Shown here in pieces: positions 23,504-30,328 of a DNA stretch of 49,394 bases. This DNA comes from an uncultured beta proteobacterium (lineage in GTDB: Bacteria > Pseudomonadota > Gammaproteobacteria > Burkholderiales > Burkholderiaceae_C): contig CAIPGC010000006.1 of assembly GCA_903864505.1 (NCBI GenBank), positions 1-49,394 on the forward strand. Reading direction: 5' to 3'. The notes below the pieces were generated by a model that worked only from the letters and a program-made list of their open reading frames with translations, searched no databases and was not told where the DNA came from. Each line of letters begins with the position of its first letter. Position 1 is the first letter of the stretch. The translations under genes were made by a program, and so were the position numbers.

Positions 23504-26077
23504 TCAGGTGATGCGCCATCCCTGGGGCAGCAGCGTGGAGTAGCCCAGGCGCTTGAGCGTCTCCAGCAACAGTGTGCTGCACAGTCCCACGGCGAGCGCC
23601 ATGCCCAGCAACGCCAGCGACAAAGCTTCAAAGTGAAACAGCGCGCGCAGCACCGGAATACACAGTGCAGCCGCCAGCAAAGCGATAGTGGCTAGCAAGA
23701 CGCGCACCAGTGCCGGGTTGGGCCGCAGCAGGGTACGCAGCGAAGAGGCGCCGAAGGACCGGTTCACCGCAATCAGCCCGAAGTTGGCCAGCACCAGCGC
23801 AGCAAAGGTGGTGGCACGGGCCTGAGACTCGGGAATAGACTGACCCAGTAATGTGACAAACAGCAGCCCGGTGCAAACCAGGATGGCCCCGCCCTGTGCC
23901 AGACTCCAGCCCATCAGGCTGTTGCTAAACAAGGGGGCCTGTGGGTCGCGCGGCGGGCGCTCCATGATGTCGCGCTCCTCTTTCTCCGCCTCAAATACAA
24001 ACGATCCGACCGGGTCGATGACCAGTTCCAAAAACGCAATGTGTACCGGCATGAATATCACGGGCAACCCGAACAACAGCGGCAACAGCGACAAACCGGC
24101 AATCGGCACATGCACAGCAAGCACAAACGCCATGGCCTTGCGCAGGTTGTCGTATATGCGCCGCCCCAACCGGATGGCACGTACGATGGAACTGAAGTCA
24201 TCATCGAGCAGCACCAGCGCCGAAGCTTCGCGTGCCACATGCGTGCCGCGCAGTCCCATCGCAATGCCAATATGTGCGGCTTTCAGTGAGGGTGCGTCGT
24301 TGACCCCATCGCCCGTCATTGCCACCACTTCACCACGGCCTTTGAGCGCGTTGACGATTCGTAGTTTTTGCTCCGGTAACACGCGGGCAAAGACGGTGGT
24401 CTGTTGCACGCGTTCCTGCAGCGCTGCATCACTCAGCGTGGCAATTTCGGCCCCGGTCAGAACGCCACCGCTGGGGTCCAGCCCCGCCTGTGCCGCCACG
24501 GCCTGTGCCGTGGTTGCGAAATCCCCAGTCACCATGGCCACTGCAATCCCCGCTGTGCGGCACTCGCCAATGGCCTGTGTGACCCCCGGACGCAGCGGGT
24601 CGGTCAGTGCAATCAAGCCCAGGAAAGCGAAGTCAAAATCATGCTGTTGCTGCGGCCAGGCGTGGGTCTCAAACCTTGCGCGGGCCACACCCAGCACCCG
24701 CAGTCCCCGCTGCGCCATATCCTGTGCGGTGTCGAGCAACCTGCTGCGCTGCGCTGCGTCGAGGTGGCACAAATCCGCTATTGCTTCGGGCGCACCCTTG
24801 ACCGCCACCACATGGGTTTCCTGCTCGGCAGGAACTTCCCATACATGCGACATGGCCAGCATCTGGTTGCTCAGGCTGTACTCGCGAATCAGTTCCCATT
24901 GCGGGTGCCGCCCCTGCGAGGGAAGATGCGAGTACCCCAGGGCATGGATGGCTTTTTCCATCGGATCGATGGCATCGATCTCGCTCGCCAGAATGCCCGT
25001 ATCGAGCACTTCAAAAAAGTCGTCAGGCAACGCTCCGGCCTCAACTTTCCAGCACAGCATGCCGTCCGGTGTTGCAAGTCCAAGCTCGACCACCGTCATG
25101 TGGTTCTGTGTCAGCGTCCCGGTCTTGTCGGTGCACAGCACGGTGGCAGAACCCAGGGTTTCGATGGTGGCAGAGCGCCTCGCCAGCAGGTGCTGATGCG
25201 CCATGCGCCAGGCCCCCATGGTCATGAACACGGTCAGAATCAGCAGAAACTCCTGCGGCAGCATCGACATGGCCAGTGTGATTCCGGCCAGCACACCGCC
25301 CAGCCAGTCGTGGCGCAGCGCTCCATAGAGCGCGATGACCGATATGCTGAGCAGCAGGCCCACGATGGAAAACACGCGCACCAGACGTCGGGTTTCGAGG
25401 TGCAGCGGGGTTGGCGGAGTCTGCACTGCATTGAGGGTGGTGCCAATGCGACCAATCTCGCTGCGCGGGCCCGTGGCCATGACCCGTGCCAAACCCTGTC
25501 CACCCACCACCACGGTGGCAGCAAACACAAACGGCAGACCGTCGCCGCCCGGGCGTACGATGGGTACCTCGCCTGTATCAGCCACCTTGCGCACCGGGAT
25601 GGCTTCACCCGTGAGCAGCGACTCGTCGGTGAGCAGGTCATGCGCCTGCAGCACTTGGGCATCTGCGGCGACGCGCTCACCTTCACTCAGCACCAACAGG
25701 TCGCCGCAGACCACGTCGCTGCCAAGAATCGTGACCGTCTGGCCACCACGAACGACGGTTGCACGGGGACTGGTCATTTCGCGCAGTGCTTCAAGCACAC
25801 GCTCGGTACGCTGCTCCTGCACCAGCGTAATGGACATGATCACCAGCACAAAGCCAAGCAGCATCAATGCCTCGCCCCGGTCGCCCAGCAACAGGTACAC
25901 CGCGGCGGCGGCTACCAGCAACTCGAACATCGGCTCACGCACGATCTCCAGCGCGATGTGGCGCCAGGTGCGACTTTGGGTTTGCGGCAACGCGTTTGGT
26001 CCATCTTCACGAAGACGCTGCGCCGCTTGCGTCTGGGTCAGCCCAGAAAAGCCGGAAGTGTTGCCAGGGTCGCTCAT
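23504..26077 (-). CDS. Cation-transporting P-type ATPase (P2-like)
   Basis: About 857 residues from ATG 26077 (an ATG at 26086 adds three; the frame is open to 26176). Actuator motif LTDESLLTGEAIPV; phosphorylation site CTDKTGTLTQNHM near residue 314; nucleotide-domain VVAVKGAPEAIADL; hinge MTGDGVNDAPSLKAAHIGIAMG. Membrane helix 4 reads AMSMLPQEFLLILTVF, so the usual P2 'PEGLP' is PQEFL, related to the 'PEEFP' variant. Helices 5-6 read FLELVIDPVGSFVFEAE. The family includes Ca2+ and Mn2+ pumps. Here the neighbours are a Mn-type exporter and DmeF, so export of a divalent metal is likely; the ion is uncertain. The start region overlaps the divergent VF530-like gene's upstream DNA. Confidence 0.88.
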   Translation of the reverse strand: MSDPGNTSGFSGLTQTQAAQRLREDGPNALPQTQSRTWRHIALEIVREPMFELLVAAAAVYLLLGDRGEALMLLGFVLVIMSITLVQEQRTERVLEALREMTSPRATVVRGGQTVTILGSDVVCGDLLVLSEGERVAADAQVLQAHDLLTDESLLTGEAIPVRKVADTGEVPIVRPGGDGLPFVFAATVVVGGQGLARVMATGPRSEIGRIGTTLNAVQTPPTPLHLETRRLVRVFSIVGLLLSISVIALYGALRHDWLGGVLAGITLAMSMLPQEFLLILTVFMTMGAWRMAHQHLLARRSATIETLGSATVLCTDKTGTLTQNHMTVVELGLATPDGMLCWKVEAGALPDDFFEVLDTGILASEIDAIDPMEKAIHALGYSHLPSQGRHPQWELIREYSLSNQMLAMSHVWEVPAEQETHVVAVKGAPEAIADLCHLDAAQRSRLLDTAQDMAQRGLRVLGVARARFETHAWPQQQHDFDFAFLGLIALTDPLRPGVTQAIGECRTAGIAVAMVTGDFATTAQAVAAQAGLDPSGGVLTGAEIATLSDAALQERVQQTTVFARVLPEQKLRIVNALKGRGEVVAMTGDGVNDAPSLKAAHIGIAMGLRGTHVAREASALVLLDDDFSSIVRAIRLGRRIYDNLRKAMAFVLAVHVPIAGLSLLPLLFGLPVIFMPVHIAFLELVIDPVGSFVFEAEKEERDIMERPPRDPQAPLFSNSLMGWSLAQGGAILVCTGLLFVTLLGQSIPESQARATTFAALVLANFGLIAVNRSFGASSLRTLLRPNPALVRVLLATIALLAAALCIPVLRALFHFEALSLALLGMALAVGLCSTLLLETLKRLGYSTLLPQGWRIT

Positions 26078-26139
26078 GGGACCCATATTACGCGCCGTTG
26101 TGGCACCTGAACAGCACGTTTCAGTGACAGAATGATGCC

Positions 26140-26394
26140 GTGTCCGGCACCATGCAACCACCCCCAGCGCAAGCACGCAACCCGCTGCACGGCATCACGC
26201 TGGAGCGCATGGTGACGGAATTGGCGCAGCACTACGGCTGGGAAGACCTGGGCCAGCGCATTGCGGTACGTTGTTTTACCCATGACCCCAGCGTGGCCTC
26301 GAGCCTGAAGTTTCTGCGCCGGACACCCTGGGCGCGCGAGAAGGTGGAAGGTCTGTACCTGTTTATGTTGCGTGAAATTCGGCGTCGACAGTGA
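26140..26394 (+). CDS. VF530 (DUF2132) family small DNA-binding-type protein
   Basis: 84 residues from GTG 26140, or 80 from ATG 26152. NPLHGITLERMVTEL, YGWEDLGQRI, RCFTHDPSVASSLKFLRRTPWAR and KVEGLYLFMLR give the complete signature of the VF530/DUF2132 family. The solved structure of the Vibrio member is a small helical fold proposed to bind DNA. The function is unknown in any species as far as I know. It is divergent from the P-type ATPase, sharing a ~60-base promoter region, and is followed by a dispersed-repeat copy. Confidence 0.85.
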   Translation: MSGTMQPPPAQARNPLHGITLERMVTELAQHYGWEDLGQRIAVRCFTHDPSVASSLKFLRRTPWAREKVEGLYLFMLREIRRRQ

Positions 26395-26401
26395 GCAAAA
26401 T

Positions 26402-26454
26402 GCTATTTTATTGGTAGCTGCCTGCGCATATTCCGCGAGCGTTACAGGCATTTT
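26402..26454 (+). repeat. Dispersed short repeat, copy E (intergenic)
   Basis: GCTATTTTATTGGTAGCTGC, then CTGCGCATATTCCGCGAGCGTTACAGGC. The spacing equals the other copies, but the left core is changed from GCTATCAA to GCTATTTT. It fills the gap between the convergent VF530-like and RoxA-like genes. Confidence 0.6.
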
Positions 26455-26465
26455 CCACCCAAAGC

Positions 26466-27611
26466 CTAGTCTTTAAAGTACCAGTAACCGGCATTCACCC
26501 ACTGCGTCAGGGCGCGGACAAAGTCGGGTTGTTTGATCGCGCTGCGCAGCAGCGTGGTGGTGAGCACGTCGTGGTCGCACAGGGCCTTGATGCCTGCCTT
26601 GGCATTGGCCCCGAAGGCGTGGCGTTCGCCGTCGACGTAGCACACGCCTTGCTTTAGTGTGGTGTCCAGATAAAAGCAGCGCAGACCGCCGGTGCGCACC
26701 AGGGGCTGCGTCTTGAGGTTGACCAGCAGATCGGCAGCGTCCATCGGTTCGTCGAGTTCCTGCAGGTCAAGCTGGCATTTGGTTCGGGACAGAAAACTGC
26801 CGGCAAAGTCGGCCACCAGGGCATCGTCGTCCAGCAGCGACTGCAGTTGCGCCCTGATGCGCGCGAAGTCGCTGGCGTTGATGTGGCCCTGGTGCTGGGC
26901 GATGGGTCGCTTGGGGTCGCTGAAAAGGGTGCTGCCACGCTCCTTGTCGATCACGTAGTCGGCAAAGCCGCTGAGCATGTCGCATGCGGACTTGCCCCGA
27001 AAGCCCACCGAATAGCTCAGCGAGGTTTCCAGCGACACACCGTCGTGTGGAAAGCCCGGCGGGATATAGAGGATGTCGCCCGGAAGCAGTTCCACGTCGA
27101 TGATGGCCTCGAAGGGGTCCACGTGCAGCAGCGCGGCGTGCGCAGCAAACTGGCGGTGTTCACCTCGGTCGCCCACGCGCCACTGGCGTCGCCCCGAGCC
27201 CTGGCAGATGAACACGTCGTACAGGTCAATGTGCGGACCGACACCGCCGCCCGGGCGGGAGTAGCTGATCATCACATCGTCGAGCCGCCACTTCGGGATG
27301 AACGCAAAGGGCGGCACCAGTTGCGCCACCCCGGGCGACCAGTGGTTGACGGCCTGCACGATCAGCGACCAGCCATTTTTGCCCAGATGGTCGTAGGACT
27401 CAAACGGACCATTCTCGGCCTGCCATTTGCCGCGCTTTTTGTAGACCAGGCGCGAGTCGATGTCTTCCTCGCAGGCCAGGCCGGCCAGTTCTTCGGGGCT
27501 GATCAGGTCTTTGAAATCTTTAAAGCCCTGGCGCAGAACCACCGGCTTTTGCTGCCAGTAGTGCTGCATGAAGTGTTCAATGGAGAAATCGGAAAGCGTG
27601 AGCTCGAGCAT
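26466..27611 (-). CDS. roxA: Ribosomal protein oxygenase of the RoxA/YcfD JmjC type
   Basis: 381 residues from ATG 27611 (AAGGGT upstream; the longer open frame to 28370 is antisense to the GST gene). It begins with the cupin-8/JmjC barrel: HYWQQKPVVLRQGF, then PHIDLYDVFICQGSGRRQW, with the His-x-Asp Fe(II) pair in GPHIDLYD and the distal His in PPGFPHDGV. The C-terminal part is the helical/winged domain typical of bacterial YcfD. YcfD hydroxylates an arginine of ribosomal protein L16 using 2-oxoglutarate and O2. Length and order match that family. It is convergent with the VF530-like gene and divergent from the GST gene. Confidence 0.85.
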   Translation of the reverse strand: MLELTLSDFSIEHFMQHYWQQKPVVLRQGFKDFKDLISPEELAGLACEEDIDSRLVYKKRGKWQAENGPFESYDHLGKNGWSLIVQAVNHWSPGVAQLVPPFAFIPKWRLDDVMISYSRPGGGVGPHIDLYDVFICQGSGRRQWRVGDRGEHRQFAAHAALLHVDPFEAIIDVELLPGDILYIPPGFPHDGVSLETSLSYSVGFRGKSACDMLSGFADYVIDKERGSTLFSDPKRPIAQHQGHINASDFARIRAQLQSLLDDDALVADFAGSFLSRTKCQLDLQELDEPMDAADLLVNLKTQPLVRTGGLRCFYLDTTLKQGVCYVDGERHAFGANAKAGIKALCDHDVLTTTLLRSAIKQPDFVRALTQWVNAGYWYFKD

Positions 27612-27719
27612 AGGTGACCCTTGGCGCTGCTTGGGCGCAACGCATGCGGCAATGGTAATCCACGCCGGTTGCGGACCGCCCCTGACCCTGACTACACTTG
27701 CATGCAAAGGAGCGCCGAC

Positions 27720-28424
27720 ATGATTACCCTGTATCAGTTTGAACCCGCCCTGGGCCTGCCCAACGCCAGCCCGTTTTGCATGAAGGTGGAAAACTACCTG
27801 CGCATGGCGAAGTTGCCCTACCAGGCACCGCTGGTGTCTCTGTTTGACTTTGGCAAGGCCCCCAAGGGCAAGATGCCCTATATCGACGACGACGGCAAAG
27901 TGGTGGCCGATTCGAGTTTCATCATCGAGTACCTCAAGCAGACCCATGGCGACCCGCTCGATGGCTGGCTCAGCCCTGTGCAACGTGCGCAGGCGCTGGC
28001 GTTGCAGCGTCTTATGGAAGAAGACCTGTACTGGGCGGTGGTGCACACCCGCTGGATCGACCCGGTGGGCTGGGAACTCACACGCGAGGCGTTTTTCGGC
28101 AAGCTGCCGGTGCCACTGAAATGGGTGGTCGCGCCGCTGGCGCGCCGGGGCATGGGCAAGCAGTTGCATGGCCACGGCATGGGCCGCCACAGCGCACAGG
28201 AGATTGCCGCCATTGGCGCGCGCGACATCACGGCGCTGGCCGACTTTCTGGACGACAAGCCCTATTTCATGGGCGACGCGCCCTGTTCGCTGGACGCCAT
28301 TGCCTACGCGTTTCTGGCCAATCTGGTCTGGGTCCCGCTGGAGTCGGCGCTGAAGCGCCATGCCCTGCAATACCCGCAGTTGCTGGCCTATTGCGAGCGC
28401 ATGCGGGAGCGCTATTACGGCTAG
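27720..28424 (+). CDS. Glutathione S-transferase family protein (metaxin/FAX-like)
   Basis: 234 residues from ATG 27720, with AAAGGAG about eight bases upstream. An N-terminal thioredoxin fold (ITLYQFEPALGLPNASPFCMK, then KGKMPYIDDDGKVVADSSFI) is followed by an all-helical C-terminal domain (RDITALADFLDDKPYFMGD, SLDAIAYAFLANLVW). 'P-x-x-S-P-F-C-x-K-x-E' and 'YI-x-D-(D/N)-G' resemble the metaxin/failed-axon-connection-like bacterial GSTs rather than classical detoxifying ones. SPFC supplies a possible active serine or cysteine. The substrate is unknown. It is divergent from the RoxA-like gene. Confidence 0.85.
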   Translation: MITLYQFEPALGLPNASPFCMKVENYLRMAKLPYQAPLVSLFDFGKAPKGKMPYIDDDGKVVADSSFIIEYLKQTHGDPLDGWLSPVQRAQALALQRLMEEDLYWAVVHTRWIDPVGWELTREAFFGKLPVPLKWVVAPLARRGMGKQLHGHGMGRHSAQEIAAIGARDITALADFLDDKPYFMGDAPCSLDAIAYAFLANLVWVPLESALKRHALQYPQLLAYCERMRERYYG

Positions 28425-28461
28425 CGCAAGCGCAGGGCCACCTGGATCGTCGGGAGCTGTT

Positions 28462-28626
28462 TCAGGTCATGTGCCGACCGATGATTTCCGTTCTTGAACT
28501 GGCATCACCGGGGTGCCACCCGAACGTATACGGAATCCAGATGAATGTCGTGACCACCAGAGGCAGCAATGCAATGGCCACGACGCGAAGGTATATTCCG
28601 ATGAAGGTCTTGAGAGAATGATCCAT
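28462..28626 (-). CDS. Unannotated 54-residue single-span membrane protein
   Basis: Reading the minus strand from ATG 28626 gives 54 codons and a TGA. GGAG sits six bases before the ATG. The peptide starts MDHSLKTFIGIYLR, has one hydrophobic segment (VVAIALLPLVVTTFIWIPYT) and ends in a polar tail (WHPGDASSRTEIIGRHMT). A strong ribosome-binding site together with a sensible membrane helix in an otherwise empty ~390-base gap argues that it is real. No family was recognised. It lies downstream of the degenerate sensor kinase on the same strand, with 192 bases between. Confidence 0.5.
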   Translation of the reverse strand: MDHSLKTFIGIYLRVVAIALLPLVVTTFIWIPYTFGWHPGDASSRTEIIGRHMT

Positions 28627-28818
28627 TGCCTACTCCAACTGGTTGCTGTCACGGGGTCATGATAGGAATGCATTCTTAAAATTTTCTGATCTCACTACCA
28701 GACCCTTAGGTAGCGCCTGTTCCCCGGACCCTTTAGCGGACCGAATGTGCGTCAACACACGGTGTCGTGATTGGGCTATGGTTGGCGCACCGTGTTCAGC
28801 GCCTCTGTGAACTCATCG
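28627..28818. other. Non-coding gap between the small membrane protein and the sensor gene
   Basis: 192 bases with no convincing gene. CTACC-N9-GGTAG near 28695-28713 is an inverted repeat of a size that response regulators sometimes bind, and an AT-rich TTAAAATTTTCTG stretch lies near 28675. This may be the promoter of the small membrane protein. Neither element can be assigned. Confidence 0.35.
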
Positions 28819-30126
28819 TCAGCGCAACCAGACAGCATCCAGGGAGATGCCACCCCATGGATCGGGTTCGGTGGAAAACTTTCCACGCGAGAGCAGGGTC
28901 TGGTCGCGCGCTTTGGCGTACGGATGCACTGCCGTACCACCCTCCTTCAGTTGCTCGGCATCGAGGGCATCATCGTGCAGCGTCAGGAAAATTCGGTGTG
29001 GATCACTGCGCAAACTCAGCCCGACCCGGCCCACCGCTTCGCATTCTGCAAGTACGCCGAATGCACTCTCTACCACCCGAAAAATAATGACCCGCAGTGA
29101 GTCGGGAATGTCCGTCTCGATCAGGTCGAACGAGGTTTCGAGCCCAATGTGTTGATACTTTTCTCCAAATTCGCGACACATTGCACGCAAAGCCGAAATC
29201 AATCCCAGGTCGTTGAGGATCGGGGGGTGCAGGCCCACAGCGACCGAGCGCACTTCGCGGGTTGCCGCCTGCAGTGGACGAATGATCCCTTCCAGCATGG
29301 GCAATACCTTTCCGTTATCTGCGTTGCACGCGTGGGATGCGTTTTCGATGGCAAAGGTAACTGCCGCCAGCGTCTGCGCGACACGTTCGTGCAGTTCAAA
29401 AGCGATGTGCTGCTTCTCGTTTTCCTGGGTGTTGAGCATGCGTGCGGAAAGGGCGCCAATCAGCTCGGAGTGCTCGCGCAAATCCGCTTCAGCGCGCTTG
29501 CGTTCGGTAATGTCGCGCAGGAAGACAAAGCACTGGCCCTCGCCATTATCGCGATAGCTTGCACTGGCTTCCACATGCCATAGCGATCCATCCTTGCGCC
29601 GATGCATTGATTCAAACTGACCGCTGCCTGTAGAGATGATTTGCTGCATGGACGCCTCGGTCGCCGCTGCGGTTTCTGGTGCCTCCAGATCGGTAAGCCG
29701 CATACCGAGCAGTTCCCCACGCGTGTAACCGGACTGACGCATATACCTGGTGTTCACCTCGCGCAGTCTGCCATTCACATCAACAATGCAGAATCCATCG
29801 AGTGTGGTTGCCAGGATGTGGCGATGCGCTTCGTCGCTTTCTCGGAGTGCCTGCTCGGCCAATTCGCGCTCGGAAATGTGCCTGGTCAAGGGGCGAAAGA
29901 CGAAATAGAACAGGACGGGGGCAACCATGAGGGAGAGCAGGGTCGAATCGAGCAGTGCGTCTCTCCACCCGGTAACACGCGGAAACATATCGAGAAACAA
30001 CATGACCATCGTCTCGCCGACGAAAATGGAGCACGCCAGAATGACAAAAAGGCGCCCGGGCGATTGCGCTACGGTTGGTCTGACAGTCATTGATGAGTGG
30101 CCTTCGAAGCGCGAAGAGTTGTCCAT
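28819..30126 (-). CDS. PAS-domain sensor kinase-like protein with degenerate ATPase domain
   Basis: 435 residues from ATG 30126, or 423 from ATG 30090. Two membrane helices (LFVILACSIFVGETMVMLF and LLSLMVAPVLFYFVF) leave a short periplasmic loop. A PAS/PAC domain follows (HILATTLDGFCIVDVNGRL, RRKDGSLWHVEASASYRD, VFLRDITERKRAEADL), then a HisKA_3-type helix ENEKQHIAFELHERVAQTL. The histidine is kept, but the usual 'RIARELHD' has lost its acidic residue (ELHE). In the expected HATPase region the N-box asparagine is missing (FRVVESAFGVLAE in place of '..EALTNA.KHA') and no G-box is visible. It is probably a sensor without kinase activity of its own. No response regulator gene is adjacent. Confidence 0.75.
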   Translation of the reverse strand: MDNSSRFEGHSSMTVRPTVAQSPGRLFVILACSIFVGETMVMLFLDMFPRVTGWRDALLDSTLLSLMVAPVLFYFVFRPLTRHISERELAEQALRESDEAHRHILATTLDGFCIVDVNGRLREVNTRYMRQSGYTRGELLGMRLTDLEAPETAAATEASMQQIISTGSGQFESMHRRKDGSLWHVEASASYRDNGEGQCFVFLRDITERKRAEADLREHSELIGALSARMLNTQENEKQHIAFELHERVAQTLAAVTFAIENASHACNADNGKVLPMLEGIIRPLQAATREVRSVAVGLHPPILNDLGLISALRAMCREFGEKYQHIGLETSFDLIETDIPDSLRVIIFRVVESAFGVLAECEAVGRVGLSLRSDPHRIFLTLHDDALDAEQLKEGGTAVHPYAKARDQTLLSRGKFSTEPDPWGGISLDAVWLR

Positions 30127-30294
30127 TGACGATGATTCAGTAAGCCCATCGGTACTCGGTAGCCAGCAATTCTGTCACACCAGTCGCCTGGGAAGGCGAG
30201 GCACTCGGGTCCGAGCGTCCGCAACGGGTCCGGTTGGCCGAAAATCTCCGCAGGCGCTGTCACGCAAGCCTTCGTAGGCAGGGGCTGCGGCGCT

Positions 30295-30316
30295 ATACTG
30301 GTGTTTTAACCAGTAT
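30295..30316 (+). promoter_or_regulatory. LexA-like palindrome upstream of dnaE2
   Basis: ATACTGGT and ACCAGTAT form a perfect 8-base inverted repeat; the core is CTGG-N8-CCAG, the same spacing as the SOS box CTGT-N8-ACAG, and some enterobacterial SOS boxes (for example ruvA) read CTGG-N8-CCAG. It ends 12 bases before the dnaE2 ATG, an ideal repressor position. Confidence 0.7.
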
Positions 30317-30328
30317 GACTAGCCACCC

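Noticed and set aside
24404-26110. 568-codon plus-strand frame opposite the P-type ATPase
   Set aside because: No domain-like pattern, and the opposite strand has every P-type ATPase motif.
27612-28370. Long N-terminal extension of the RoxA-like frame
   Set aside because: It is antisense to the GST gene and has no family sequence; the ATG at 27611 has a ribosome-binding site and starts the conserved domain.
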